Notes: generated by a model not told the origin, from the sequence alone. DNA of 64,000 nt from Alcanivoracaceae bacterium (GCA_029213045.1 JARGPN010000006.1:1-64000), one strand, 5' to 3'; counted from the stretch's first letter, positions 9,601 through 17,477 are shown. Made by a program: numbers and translations.

Positions 9601-10021
9601 TCTCGGTTGGCCGGTGTCGTAAACGATCTTGAAACGCAATGCTGGCCTTGCCTAAGTCATGCAGTAGTGCTGCTAATTGTGCCAAGAGTTTTATGTCTTC
9701 AAGGGTGTGCCATTGGCTTTCCTCAAAGATTATCTTTCTTGCCGTGCTATTAACCGGCACGACACCTTGCGGGTTAAATTTATTCCGATTGCCTACCACC
9801 CAAACCAACTCTGTCCTTGATCGGCTTCTAATCCAATGACAACTGACCGCTGTGCTTTTACTGGCCGTTTTGCGCAGCAGCTTTTTTACGGCAAGCAAAC
9901 CTTCTTGGGTGATTACTGTTTGCCAGGTGTTATCGCCAATGCGATCGGCAAAGGCGTCTAGCACGCGCCTTGTGCGGCTTAGCGCTTTCTTTTCACACTG
10001 AGAAACAAAGGTGACCATCAT
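6665..10021 (-). CDS. cas3: Cas2-3 fusion: adaptation subunit plus nuclease-helicase
   Basis: This is the type I-F Cas2-Cas3 fusion, which joins Cas1 in spacer capture and degrades DNA flagged by the Csy complex. I choose the ATG at 10021 (MMVTFVSQCEKKAL), giving 1118 residues, because related proteins begin at this point. GAGG lies nine bases upstream. The first ~95 residues are the Cas2-like part. The HD nuclease motif HDLGK is at 121-125, the Walker A motif MASTGCGKT at 433-441, and the Walker B/DExx motif DELDDFD at 590-596. SSATLPP and AGRVQRHRQ follow as helicase motifs III and VI. The frame stays open 20 codons upstream of the chosen start. The start overlaps the stop of the preceding ORF by ATGA. 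Confidence 0.97.
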   Translation of the reverse strand: MMVTFVSQCEKKALSRTRRVLDAFADRIGDNTWQTVITQEGLLAVKKLLRKTASKSTAVSCHWIRSRSRTELVWVVGNRNKFNPQGVVPVNSTARKIIFEESQWHTLEDIKLLAQLAALLHDLGKASIAFQDRLRHRPTEKNLYRHEWVSLRLFLAFVGSDGDADWLQRLVEPSAQDDQNWVASERFWRDGLDKHAPPPFKNLPPLAAAIAWLVVTHHRLPVIPVESDKGQQAYLGKKSLDFGRVKLPNLLKAVTHDWNEVRREAEHSAISPYWSFADDLPVIFPKWRTQAAKLAKRLLVLCSAKDKGDWLNNPYVMHLSRMSLMLADHHYSALLPNSSERIRSDRKGPLFANTHEGKLKQPLDEHLLGVAKFAGSITHSLPSLEQSLPRLGRHRLLAKRSELKNFRWQNKAADTANALRGTTAEKGAFIINMASTGCGKTLANARILYALSDPQQGMRATFALGLRTLTLQTGRSYRDDLRLGDDELAIRVGGSASRKLFNFYEKKAEASGSASIQELIEEDSQVLYDGEHSNHPLLSKAMADTRIRALLSAPILVCTIDHLTPATEAQRAGRQIAPMLRLMSSDLVLDELDDFDLADLPALTRLVYWAGLLGSRVLLSSATLPPALVDGMFQAYSAGRQHFQQNRGEPSKAAMGIPCLWVDEFGVHQTTVANNPSFAQAHNTFVAQRVAALTKSIKKEGIKRGGVLVPMKIDTKQRELVYGAFSAQVRDIIIQAHDAHHEPCPNSKKRVSFGLVRMANIEPLFDVALELFKLGAPENYCIHLCVYHARFPLILRSSIEHQLDTTLNRRDAQSVYERTDIRAQLDSSPALNHLFVVLGSPVTEVGRDHDYDWAVVEPSSMRSLIQLAGRVQRHRQKPCTTPNVFIFDKNLKSFTAGLAKDNKPKAAFVRPGFESANPSADIQHPFRLLSHRLGKLLNEDEYQILSALPRIQSRAAPLKPKNNLVDLEHERMVDQMLPRANGDLNAACAWQDPQAALTWALPQQQPFRDDGGRPETTLAFLSDDEEERLTLNAIHEEAKRGQPTVFTSAESKLTNIDLSLGQGITPWGKFDLMTLLIEQAEAQGESLKQCAEKFTVVNVPESEQGWRYHAALGFGTAK

Positions 10022-10485
10022 GGGCGGGCGCCTCGATTGGCTTTCATGCCCTCTGGGCGGGGCATCATTATTGTCATACATTGATGTTTGCTTTGATGTC
10101 CATGGAGGTCGAGCAAGAGCGCCAGGCTGAATATTGACGATGATTTGTACGCTAGGGCATTGGAGCCAACTGGCGTAAAAGATAAGTCTGCGTTAATTGG
10201 ATAGGGCTTGAGCGCTCTGATTGAGAGCGAAAGTGCGCGCCGCTTGCCGCCGTTTAGCCGCTCGCAACCGAGTCTGGGGGCGATTCCTTGTCGCCAATTT
10301 AACGCTGACGAATGATGGTTCTGGTTGGAACCTTGGTTTGCGAGGATGTGCGCTTGCTCGTGGCGAATGTTCTCTCGGACAATACTAAACTGTGGACGAG
10401 AGATAAGCGCCTCGCTCGTATCGCTGACGGATTTGGTGTGGCTTTTTCGGCGGATTAACCACAGATCATGTGCTAACGCTGTCAT
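10018..10485 (-). CDS. Unrecognised 155-aa ORF coupled between cas1 and cas2-3
   Basis: I do not recognise this protein. Its ATG overlaps the cas1 stop in ATGA (10485-10482), and its stop overlaps the chosen cas2-3 ATG in a second ATGA (10021-10018), so it fills the space between the two adaptation genes exactly. A 155-codon open frame that ends precisely at both borders is unlikely by chance. The product is basic and polar, rich in Ser, Arg, Asn and His, with no evident signal peptide. One hydrophobic patch (SSSIFSLALLLDLHG) lies near residues 110-125. In most type I-F loci cas1 and cas2-3 are adjacent, as I recall. It could be an accessory adaptation protein, a leader peptide coupling translation of cas2-3, or an open frame over a conserved DNA element. 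Confidence 0.5.
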   Translation of the reverse strand: MTALAHDLWLIRRKSHTKSVSDTSEALISRPQFSIVRENIRHEQAHILANQGSNQNHHSSALNWRQGIAPRLGCERLNGGKRRALSLSIRALKPYPINADLSFTPVGSNALAYKSSSIFSLALLLDLHGHQSKHQCMTIMMPRPEGMKANRGARP

Positions 10486-11453
10486 GCTTCTGTGTTCTCC
10501 CAGTCCTCTTTCATTGCAACACTTTTCACCTGATCAAACATAAACTCTAAGGCTTTATGATTGGTAAAGGCTTGCAAACACTGCTGACGAAATTCTTGTT
10601 CGGTAGCATTTTCTTTGGCGCTGATAAATGCCCAAGGTAGGATGATGGCGTCTTTAATTAGATCGGCGACATCGAATACTAGAGCGCCGCGACGGGTTTT
10701 ACCGTGCATCACGGCAAAACCATGCGGGATGCCTAGCACCCAAAGGGTGGTGGCCGCTAAGCCATAGGCTAAGTAATTGCCGTGGTTTAAGAAGGCATTG
10801 GCTTTGTCGATTTGTGCGTTGGCGAGGTCTCGCTCGCGAACGAAGTCACCGTATTCCGTGGCGTTGGCGGCTATTTTGTACAGACGCTTAGTGAGTTCAG
10901 CCTCGCCTTGTAATAGATGGCCTGTGTTCTGCGCAGCGATTATTTTATTGCGGCTGTTATCGAGGGCGTTCTGGATGGAGGTGCTTTTTATGTCAAAGCC
11001 TTCGGCATTTAGCTCGCGGTCTTTGCTCCAAACCTTTTCTAAATAGTGTATGCGTTGCTGCTGAAGTTGCTTGGCCGCAAACAGTCGCCTTTCATCGTCG
11101 AACCAGAATTTCATCCAGCCTTGCAGGTATTCGGTGGGGCGGTATTCGCTTTGTGGGCTTAGCCATTCAATTTCGGTGGCCATCAATAAGGGCGTGCCTC
11201 CGCCACCGCAAAATCCCACTAATACGCCCGCTGAAGCGAGCATGCGCATGGCGGCTTGGGTGATGGACGTGCCCGTGCCAAGGAGTAGGCAGGTTGTATT
11301 GGCGATTGGGATATTCCAATACTGATTTTCATTTTTTGCTTCGGTGAGGTAGAGCACGCGGCCATCTTTTTGCATGACTCGGCACATTTCCAAGTAGTAG
11401 ATATTGGCTCGCTTGGAGTGCAAGATGGCCTTTAGATCAGTTAATTGCTCCAA
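10482..11453 (-). CDS. cas1: Cas1 integrase, type I-F
   Basis: Cas1 inserts new spacers at the leader end of the array, here in complex with Cas2-3. The 323-residue length and the opening DLKAILHSKRANIYYLE are typical of the I-F subfamily. The glycine-rich GFCGGGGTPL at 80-89 and the tract IPHGFAVMHGKTRRG at 242-256 are family blocks. By alignment with the P. aeruginosa protein, Glu186, His250 and Asp264 are the likely metal ligands. It is the first gene of the minus-strand cas run, and the next ORF starts within its stop codon. No other Cas1 is present in the window. Confidence 0.98.
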   Translation of the reverse strand: MEQLTDLKAILHSKRANIYYLEMCRVMQKDGRVLYLTEAKNENQYWNIPIANTTCLLLGTGTSITQAAMRMLASAGVLVGFCGGGGTPLLMATEIEWLSPQSEYRPTEYLQGWMKFWFDDERRLFAAKQLQQQRIHYLEKVWSKDRELNAEGFDIKSTSIQNALDNSRNKIIAAQNTGHLLQGEAELTKRLYKIAANATEYGDFVRERDLANAQIDKANAFLNHGNYLAYGLAATTLWVLGIPHGFAVMHGKTRRGALVFDVADLIKDAIILPWAFISAKENATEQEFRQQCLQAFTNHKALEFMFDQVKSVAMKEDWENTEA

Positions 11454-11638
11454 TGCTCTATCCCTTTAGCCTAGTGGTGAGTCCTGATTGCGGATGATTT
11501 ATTTTCAGAGTCCACTTTAACTTTTGTTGATCACACCACAATACTGTGAGTTTGCAAACTCTTCAGCTCCGTTTGAGCAAAATTCATGTAAGAGCTCCTA
11601 GGCGCCTCGTCTTAGCGGATGCTCGCAGCACTCAGGGC

Positions 11639-12838
11639 ATGGAAATGTTGTTGTTAACCGTATTTATTGTCTGTGTATTTATTTATGGGCTGGTTTCTCG
11701 GCGCTTATCTGGGTCGCTACTGACTGCGCCGATTTTATTTATGGCCTGCGGCATTGTTGCTGCGAAGCTGATACCGGCGCAGGACTTAACCGAAGGTTCT
11801 CTGGGTAATTTTCTCACCATTGCGGAACTCGGATTGGTGCTGTTGCTGTTCAGTGCTGCCAGTAAGACGGATTTGCGCGAATTGCGGCGTGATGGCGTTT
11901 TATCCGCGCGGTTGCTCAGTGTTGGCATGTTGCTAACGATTGGCTGTGGCGCCGGGCTAGCGGTGTGGATTTTTCCGCAGTTAAGTTGGTGGCATGCGGG
12001 CATTCTTGCCGCCATTTTGGCGCCCACCGATGCCGGGCTTGGTCAGGTCATAGTAGAAAGCAAGCAAGTGCCTAAAGATGTGCGCGAATCCCTCGAGGTT
12101 GAGGCAGGGCTCAATGACGGGCTAAGCGTTCCGTTCTTGCTGTTCTTTATTGCGCTGTCGCAGGCAGGCACTGAGTCCGATGTCTCGTTAATGCAGTTCG
12201 TTATTGAGCAGCTGGTGTACGGCGCCCTGATTGGCGCGGTGATTGGTTTGCTCGGCGGTGCGCTATTGGAGTTTTCCCGTCGCCGTGACTGGATGGCCGA
12301 TTCTACCCAGCAACTTGCCATTATTGCGCTGCCGGTACTGTGTATTCTGGCCGCAGAAGCCTTTCACGCGAGTATGTTTATCGCTGCGTTCGTGGCGGGC
12401 CTAACCACGCAATACCACTACCGAGATGCTACACCTGAGAGTTGGAGCTTTAGCGCGCAAACGGGCGAGTTTCTTAACTACGCTGTGTTTTTTCTGTTTG
12501 GGCTGTTGGCGTTTGAGGCGTTGCCTTTTATCAATGGCTGGTACGTTTTGTATGCGCTGGGCAGTCTAACGATCGTCCGCATGGTGCCTGTCTCGCTCGC
12601 GCTACTGGGCAGCGGACTGTCGTGGGCGAAGATTGCGTTTATGGGGTGGTTTGGTCCACGGGGGCTGGCGTCTATTGTGTTGGGATTGGTCTTTCTGGAG
12701 CAGCAAGAAAGTTCTGATACTACCGAGTTGATTAAAGTCGCCGTCATCGTGACGGTATTGTTGAGCATTCTATTACACGGCATGAGCGCAAGGGTTGGTA
12801 TTAATTGGCTTGCGCGGCGTCACGGTTCTGGCGAATAA
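11639..12838 (+). CDS. CPA1-type cation/proton antiporter
   Basis: This inner-membrane protein of about 399 residues is a monovalent cation/proton antiporter of the CPA1 (NhaP-like) type. It has roughly 11-12 hydrophobic segments. APTDA at 128-132 and EAGLND at 155-160 match the ion-binding helix pair of the family. The frame is open from a GTG at 11546, but that start would add a basic, non-membrane N-terminus without a ribosome binding site. The ATG at 11639 puts a membrane helix first and has GGG a few bases upstream. It is divergent from cas1 and marks the right border of the cas locus. The ion (Na+ or K+) cannot be told from the sequence. Confidence 0.88.
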   Translation: MEMLLLTVFIVCVFIYGLVSRRLSGSLLTAPILFMACGIVAAKLIPAQDLTEGSLGNFLTIAELGLVLLLFSAASKTDLRELRRDGVLSARLLSVGMLLTIGCGAGLAVWIFPQLSWWHAGILAAILAPTDAGLGQVIVESKQVPKDVRESLEVEAGLNDGLSVPFLLFFIALSQAGTESDVSLMQFVIEQLVYGALIGAVIGLLGGALLEFSRRRDWMADSTQQLAIIALPVLCILAAEAFHASMFIAAFVAGLTTQYHYRDATPESWSFSAQTGEFLNYAVFFLFGLLAFEALPFINGWYVLYALGSLTIVRMVPVSLALLGSGLSWAKIAFMGWFGPRGLASIVLGLVFLEQQESSDTTELIKVAVIVTVLLSILLHGMSARVGINWLARRHGSGE

Positions 12839-13138
12839 CCGATTTGAGCCTTTGATTTCCGTTAGGACTTCACTATACAGTGCCATGGCTTAAAACGATG
12901 AAGGGGTATGCCGCTGCGTTGCGGGCATAGTCTCTGACGTTGGTTTCGTGCGCAGCCGCTGATAGTTATGGCCGCAACCGAACAAGTCAATGTGCGTAAA
13001 CTGATTTGTCTTTTGATGTCTATAACGTGACTACCGGCGAAAGCATCGCTGTAAGCAGTGGTGAAAAAACACCGCGAAGCAATTAACTCTTTAATATAAG
13101 CCAGCCAAGGGAAGGGTGACTGGCCCGGACTTTGACCG
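12839..13138. other. Intergenic spacer, no gene seen
   Basis: Three hundred bases separate the antiporter from the next gene. An imperfect hairpin at about 12908-12931 (TATGCC...GGCATA) lacks a T tract and is a weak terminator candidate. A minus-strand open frame through the region has no ribosome binding site and no protein-like features. Confidence 0.5.
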
Positions 13139-13978
13139 ATGCATTTGTCTCGAATTATAAAATTTATTGCAGCGGCTATTTTATTTATTTCAGTCGGCAG
13201 CTGTACATCTATGCGTACCTCGATGCTGGGTGTGCTTGGCAAGGTGCCAGCTCCCTCGCATGTTGCTGGTTTGTCGTATGCTCAAATCGACCAGCTGGGC
13301 GTTGATGATGAGCAGTGTCAAACCCTGCAGTCCGCATTTCAACAAAACCAATTTCTCCCGCGTGATGCGTTGCACGACGCCTTGTTGCCGAGTTGTGAGC
13401 ACGCCATAGCGCGCGCGCAGGCCCGCGAGCAATGGCTTGTGATGATGGACGCTCAAATCGATCAGGCGTGGCGCGACATGCTCAAGCAGAAGCAAGTGAA
13501 TGCCGCCAAGGCGGCCGCGCGCAAGCGCGTGCGCGAAGGAATACGCGAGCGACAAAACGCGGCGCAGCAAGAGCAACAAGACGAACAGCGCGATAAACTC
13601 GCTGTGTTAAGACAGCAAATCAGCCAAGCACATATTCATGCATCGTTGGTTGATGTGCCCGATAAGCCGTTGGGTTATACGCTTGCTGATATCTCTGAAC
13701 GTAGTATGAAAGAGTTTATCGCCTGCATTGAGCTGGCGTATCCGAATCAAGGCTACGAGGTCACACGCTCCCGTCATCAGCTTACCGTGCGGGCGCTTAA
13801 GTCTGAGCTTTTGCGCGGTGACGTCACCATTGAGGCGCGCTTTCACCAGACCCCTGATATTTGGGTGCTGAATTACCTGCGGGTTGCAGAAATTGAGGCT
13901 CCAACGGCACAAGATCGCTTTATTCTTGCTCAAAACCTGATGGCCAGCCGCTGCTACGCGGTGGATGGTTTGCTTTAA
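13139..13978 (+). CDS. Putative lipoprotein with central coiled coil, unknown function
   Basis: I do not recognise the family. The 279-residue product starts with a basic N-terminus and a hydrophobic stretch ending at Cys22 (ISVGSC), which fits a lipoprotein signal and envelope location. Residues ~85-165 are rich in Ala, Arg, Gln and Glu (for example AAKAAARKRVREGIRERQN) and should form a long helix or coiled coil. A more mixed C-terminal part with aromatic residues follows and may be a small globular domain. It stands alone between the antiporter and the TetR gene. The ATG follows a G-rich stretch at 13110-13120 rather than a tight Shine-Dalgarno site, so the start is moderately sure. Confidence 0.7.
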   Translation: MHLSRIIKFIAAAILFISVGSCTSMRTSMLGVLGKVPAPSHVAGLSYAQIDQLGVDDEQCQTLQSAFQQNQFLPRDALHDALLPSCEHAIARAQAREQWLVMMDAQIDQAWRDMLKQKQVNAAKAAARKRVREGIRERQNAAQQEQQDEQRDKLAVLRQQISQAHIHASLVDVPDKPLGYTLADISERSMKEFIACIELAYPNQGYEVTRSRHQLTVRALKSELLRGDVTIEARFHQTPDIWVLNYLRVAEIEAPTAQDRFILAQNLMASRCYAVDGLL

Positions 13979-14074
13979 ACCGTCGTCGTGGTGCTGAGCA
14001 CACTCTTCTAGCTCTACTCATTTGACTCCCCCTGTTTGATCGCTAGGGCGGCTTATTATGGCTTGCTCAAAGAT

Positions 14075-14090
14075 GTGAATAATGATTCAC
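14075..14090. promoter_or_regulatory. Candidate TetR operator
   Basis: GTGAAT-AATG-ATTCAC is a perfect inverted repeat with six-base arms, 30 bp before the start codon of the TetR gene. Its shape and position fit an autoregulatory site for a TetR dimer. No protein-binding evidence can be read from sequence. Confidence 0.6.
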
Positions 14091-14120
14091 TTCATTAAAG
14101 GCTGAACTGGAGTTCCTACC

Positions 14121-14726
14121 TTGGCATACCGAGAAACCGTGAAAATCAAAGAGAGAAAGGCGGCTCAGAGAGAGGCGCTGCTGCTCGCCGCGGAGCAATT
14201 GGTCCGCGCACACGGTTTCGCGGGGCTCACGATTCAAGCGCTCGCGCAGAACGCGGGAGTTGGCGTAGGCACGGTTTACCGCTACTTCAGTGCGAAGGAC
14301 GAACTGGCGGCCGAAGTATTTCGCGTGGCGACACAGCGAGAGGTGACTGCCGTGTCGGAGGCTATCAATGTCGCTGGTGATGTGGCGGAAAAGCTGCGGC
14401 ATGCCGTGGCGGTGTTTGCTCATCGCGCCATGCGGGCACCACGGCTCGCGTGGGCACTTATCGCGGAACCGGCGGAGCCTGCCGTAGACACGGAACGGCT
14501 CCAATACCGCCAAGCCTATGCCGATGAATTTGAAATGCTGCTACAACGCGGCGTCGAGGATAAAAGCTTGTCGCCGCAAAATTGCGCGTTAAGCGCGGCG
14601 GCGTTAGTTGGCGCGATGGCAGAGGCGTTAGTCGGTCCGCTGGCCAATCATGATGATGAGGCGTTAGTGATAGATCAGCTTCAACAGTTTTGTTTGCGCG
14701 CGGTCGGAGCGATTCGCGCATCATAA
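14121..14726 (+). CDS. TetR-family transcriptional regulator
   Basis: This 201-residue protein has an N-terminal TetR DNA-binding domain: AALLLAAEQLV-type helix, then FAGLTIQALAQNAGVGVGT and VYRYFSAKDEL (about residues 18-66), the last being the standard TetR recognition helix region. The C-terminal half is a divergent ligand-binding and dimer domain. I use the TTG at 14121 because GGAG lies eight bases upstream and no better ATG is near the domain start. The gene is 31 bp before the AidB-like dehydrogenase and probably in one transcript with it. The palindrome at 14075-14090 suggests self-repression relieved by an acyl-CoA or related ligand, which is inferred. Confidence 0.92.
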   Translation: MAYRETVKIKERKAAQREALLLAAEQLVRAHGFAGLTIQALAQNAGVGVGTVYRYFSAKDELAAEVFRVATQREVTAVSEAINVAGDVAEKLRHAVAVFAHRAMRAPRLAWALIAEPAEPAVDTERLQYRQAYADEFEMLLQRGVEDKSLSPQNCALSAAALVGAMAEALVGPLANHDDEALVIDQLQQFCLRAVGAIRAS

Positions 14727-14757
14727 ATTTTCCGGTTAAAAAATTTGGGAGAGTGAC

Positions 14758-16437
14758 ATGAATAAGGCGACCGATGGTTTACTGCTTGATGCGATGTCAT
14801 CCACCCATGACGTATTTAATCAAACGCCTGCGCTGGAAAATTACAATGCGTATAGCGGCGACGATGCATTAAAAGATGCGGTGGTCCGCGAAGGTGCAGA
14901 CTGGGCAAAAAAAGAAATTGAACAGTTCGGCAAGATAACCGGTTCGGCCAGTGTGATTGAGTGGGGCTTTCAGGCTAACGAGCAAAAGCCACAATTTCAT
15001 CCGCACGACCGCTATGGGCATCGCGTTGATGAAGTGAAATTCCATCCGAGTTATCACGCGCTAATGAATCAAGCGTTGACCGAGGGAATGCATTCATCGC
15101 CATGGACCGATCCAAAGCCTGGCGCGCACGTGGCGCGTGCCGCGAAAAGTTATTTGCAGGCACAGGTTGAAGCGGGACATGGCTGTCCGTTAACGATGAC
15201 CTTTGCGTCCGTCCCCACGTTGAAGCTGACGCCGTCAATTGCGCAAGAATGGTTGCCGAAAGTATTGGCGCGCGAATACGATCCGCGCAATGTGCCGCAT
15301 ACAAATAAACATGCGGTGACAATCGGCATGGGCATGACAGAAAAACAAGGTGGTTCCGATGTGCGCGCCAATACCACAGTAGCGCATCCCGTTGCGGCGA
15401 TGGGGCCTGGCGAAGCCTATGAACTCACGGGGCATAAATGGTTTATGTCTGCGCCAATGTGCGACGCATTTTTAATGCTGGCGAAAAGCTCTGAGGGGTT
15501 AAGTTGTTTTCTCGTACCTCGGTGGCGGCCGGATGGCAGCAAGAACCCGCTTCAAGTTCAGCGTTTAAAAAATAAAATGGGCAATGTTTCCAATGCCTCG
15601 TCGGAAGTGGAAATGCGCGGTGCATTAGGTTGGATGGTAGGCGAGGCAGGCAGGGGTGTGCCTGCTATTATCGAAATGGTCTCGCTTACGCGATTCGATT
15701 GTATGGTTGGTTCTATGGCGGGGCAGAGACAAGCCGTTGCCCAAGCCGTGCATCATGCAGCGCACCGAAGCGCCTTTGGAAAAACGCTGATTGATCAGCC
15801 TTTGATGAGAAATGTGCTGGCTGATTTGCATCTCGAAGTTGAAGGTGCGATGGCCATGACCATGCGCATGGCGCGCTCGTTGGATTCGCTCGCGCACGAA
15901 GATGAAAAATTATTAATGCGCTTGGGTACGGCGGTTGGGAAATACTGGATTTGTAAGCGCAGCCCAAACCATGCCTATGAGGCGATGGAGTGTTTGGGCG
16001 GTAATGGTGTAACGGAAGATTTTATTCTGGCGCGTCTGTATCGCGAAGCACCTATTAATGCAATTTGGGAAGGTTCAGGCAACGTACAAGCCTTAGATGT
16101 GTTGCGTGCATTAGCGAAAACCCCAGCGGTGCTTGATGTGTGGTTCGCGGAGCTTGGCAAAGCGGCAGGAGCAATTAGCACCTTAGATAAGACAATTGTT
16201 GAATTAAAAAATGCGTTTACTGATTTGTCGGATATTGAGTATCGCGCGCGTTATCTCGTTGAGCAGTTGGCCTTAACAATGCAAGGTTCGTTGTTAGTGC
16301 AAGCAGGCAATCAATCCGTTGCGGAAGCATTTGTCGCGTCGCGCTTCGGGCATCATGGCGAGCGCAATTATGGAACGATGCCGCGTGGTTTGGATATTGA
16401 TGCGCTGATACGGCGCGCCAACCCACTGATAAACTAA
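14758..16437 (+). CDS. AidB-like acyl-CoA dehydrogenase
   Basis: This 559-residue flavoprotein is close to the AidB branch of acyl-CoA dehydrogenases. E. coli AidB is induced by alkylating agents and has weak isovaleryl-CoA dehydrogenase activity. The FAD-binding core is seen in IGMGMTEKQGGSDVRANTT (about residues 190-208) and GHKWFMSAP. NKMGNVSNASSEVE and the C-terminal IWEGSGNVQALDVLRAL carry further family blocks. GGGAG lies just before the ATG. It follows the TetR gene by 31 bp and is the only other gene of that unit. The role may be fatty-acid or branched-chain degradation rather than DNA repair; sequence alone does not decide. Confidence 0.93.
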   Translation: MNKATDGLLLDAMSSTHDVFNQTPALENYNAYSGDDALKDAVVREGADWAKKEIEQFGKITGSASVIEWGFQANEQKPQFHPHDRYGHRVDEVKFHPSYHALMNQALTEGMHSSPWTDPKPGAHVARAAKSYLQAQVEAGHGCPLTMTFASVPTLKLTPSIAQEWLPKVLAREYDPRNVPHTNKHAVTIGMGMTEKQGGSDVRANTTVAHPVAAMGPGEAYELTGHKWFMSAPMCDAFLMLAKSSEGLSCFLVPRWRPDGSKNPLQVQRLKNKMGNVSNASSEVEMRGALGWMVGEAGRGVPAIIEMVSLTRFDCMVGSMAGQRQAVAQAVHHAAHRSAFGKTLIDQPLMRNVLADLHLEVEGAMAMTMRMARSLDSLAHEDEKLLMRLGTAVGKYWICKRSPNHAYEAMECLGGNGVTEDFILARLYREAPINAIWEGSGNVQALDVLRALAKTPAVLDVWFAELGKAAGAISTLDKTIVELKNAFTDLSDIEYRARYLVEQLALTMQGSLLVQAGNQSVAEAFVASRFGHHGERNYGTMPRGLDIDALIRRANPLIN

Positions 16438-16456
16438 CACCAAGTTCTTTCTAATC

Positions 16457-16477
16457 AAGAGCGCACCAGGCGCTCTT
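16457..16477. terminator. Hairpin between convergent genes
   Basis: AAGAGCGC-ACCAG-GCGCTCTT is a perfect 8-bp stem in the 59-bp gap between the dehydrogenase and the convergent ParA gene. There is no T tract on either side, so it is only a candidate terminator. Confidence 0.45.
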
Positions 16478-16496
16478 AATACTTCGCTCGGTCACG

Positions 16497-17240
16497 TTAG
16501 AGCTTCAATTTATCCGCCATTTCAAACCACAAATGTCGATAGGCTCGCGCCGCTGGCGTGCCTTTGGCGTACTCACCAATGGGAGCGCGATATTCCCCCA
16601 TTTGTTCGACATGGGTGGAGTAAGGGATAAAGGTTTTCAGCCCCCCGCGTATGCACGACGGTGGGGTGCCGAGCATTTGCACGTGCAGTAAGCGGCGGCG
16701 GTCCACCATGTTGAAGAATGGCAGTACCTTTATGTCGCCGTACTTTTTGCTTTTTAGCCATTCGCGGACTTGCTCAAACGCGCGGACTGATAGGTGTGTT
16801 GGAATAACCGGGACCAGTAACACGTCGGCGGCGGCGAAGATGCTTTCTGCCACAGGGCTTAAGGTGGGAGGGCAGTCGAGGATGCACAGGCTGTAGGTTT
16901 CACTTAATGGCTCTATGAGGCGACGAAGCTGGGTCTTGCCTCCTGCTTCCGCAAGCTTGATATCGAGGTTGCGTAAGCTGATGTCTGACGGGATTACCTG
17001 AAGCTCGGGCCACTGGGTGTCTACTTTGAGACGGCCGATGCCTTGCTTGCCGGTAAGCAAGCTGCCCGGTTTGTAACTTTTGGCGCCATCAACGCCTAAG
17101 TAATAGCTCGCAGCGCCCTGTGGATCTAGGTCCCAGAGGAGGGTGCGGTGCTTCCAGCGGGCTGCGTGCCAGGCCAAATTGACGGCTGCTGCGGTTTTCC
17201 CGACGCCCCCTTTCAGGTTATACACTGCGATAGTCCGCAT
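16497..17240 (-). CDS. Orphan ParA-family ATPase
   Basis: This 247-residue protein is a ParA/MinD-type ATPase. The deviant Walker A motif KGGVGKT occupies residues 10-16, with the signature lysine at 10. LLWDLDPQGAAS is the A' motif, and CILDCPPTLSP is the Walker B region. The family moves plasmids, chromosomes or protein clusters by binding DNA nonspecifically in the ATP state. No parB lies beside it, so it is not a normal par operon. It is divergent from the DUF4062 gene across 237 bp that contain a long inverted repeat. Cargo is unknown; plasmid remnant, regulator of the neighbour or cell-pole factor are all possible. Confidence 0.9.
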   Translation of the reverse strand: MRTIAVYNLKGGVGKTAAAVNLAWHAARWKHRTLLWDLDPQGAASYYLGVDGAKSYKPGSLLTGKQGIGRLKVDTQWPELQVIPSDISLRNLDIKLAEAGGKTQLRRLIEPLSETYSLCILDCPPTLSPVAESIFAAADVLLVPVIPTHLSVRAFEQVREWLKSKKYGDIKVLPFFNMVDRRRLLHVQMLGTPPSCIRGGLKTFIPYSTHVEQMGEYRAPIGEYAKGTPAARAYRHLWFEMADKLKL

Positions 17241-17346
17241 GTTTTGGCTCCTTATTCTTATATTTGGCCGCTGATTAGGCGGGATAAGAAGGGGCTTCCG
17301 AGCTGATCAAAGGAGTGTAAGTAGGGCTCCGGCTTCCCCCCAACCA

Positions 17347-17432
17347 CGAAAAAGCCTAGCATGCCGCGCCTAGACTGTCTGTCCCTTGTCGGCGCGCCGC
17401 AAAGCGGATTTAATAGTCGTCTAGGCTTTTCG
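17347..17432. repeat. Widely spaced inverted repeat between parA and DUF4062 genes
   Basis: CGAAAAAGCCTAG (17347-17359) is answered by CTAGGCTTTTCG (17421-17432), a 12-bp match with one extra base and about 61 bases between. The arms could pair in the leader of either divergent transcript or be bound by a protein. Confidence 0.55.
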
Positions 17433-17477
17433 TAGTACTTTCGAGAATTGGTGTTTTTTGGGGGTTTAGGGTTCGAC

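Noticed and set aside
6665-11453. Transposon-borne (Tn7-like) I-F CRISPR system
   Set aside because: Cas1 and a full Cas2-3 with intact HD and helicase motifs are present, and no tniQ, tnsA, tnsB or tnsC is seen, so this is an ordinary interference-competent I-F locus.
12862-13242. 126-codon minus-strand frame between the antiporter and the lipoprotein
   Set aside because: No ribosome binding site, no recognisable domain, and it overlaps the start of the lipoprotein gene on the other strand.
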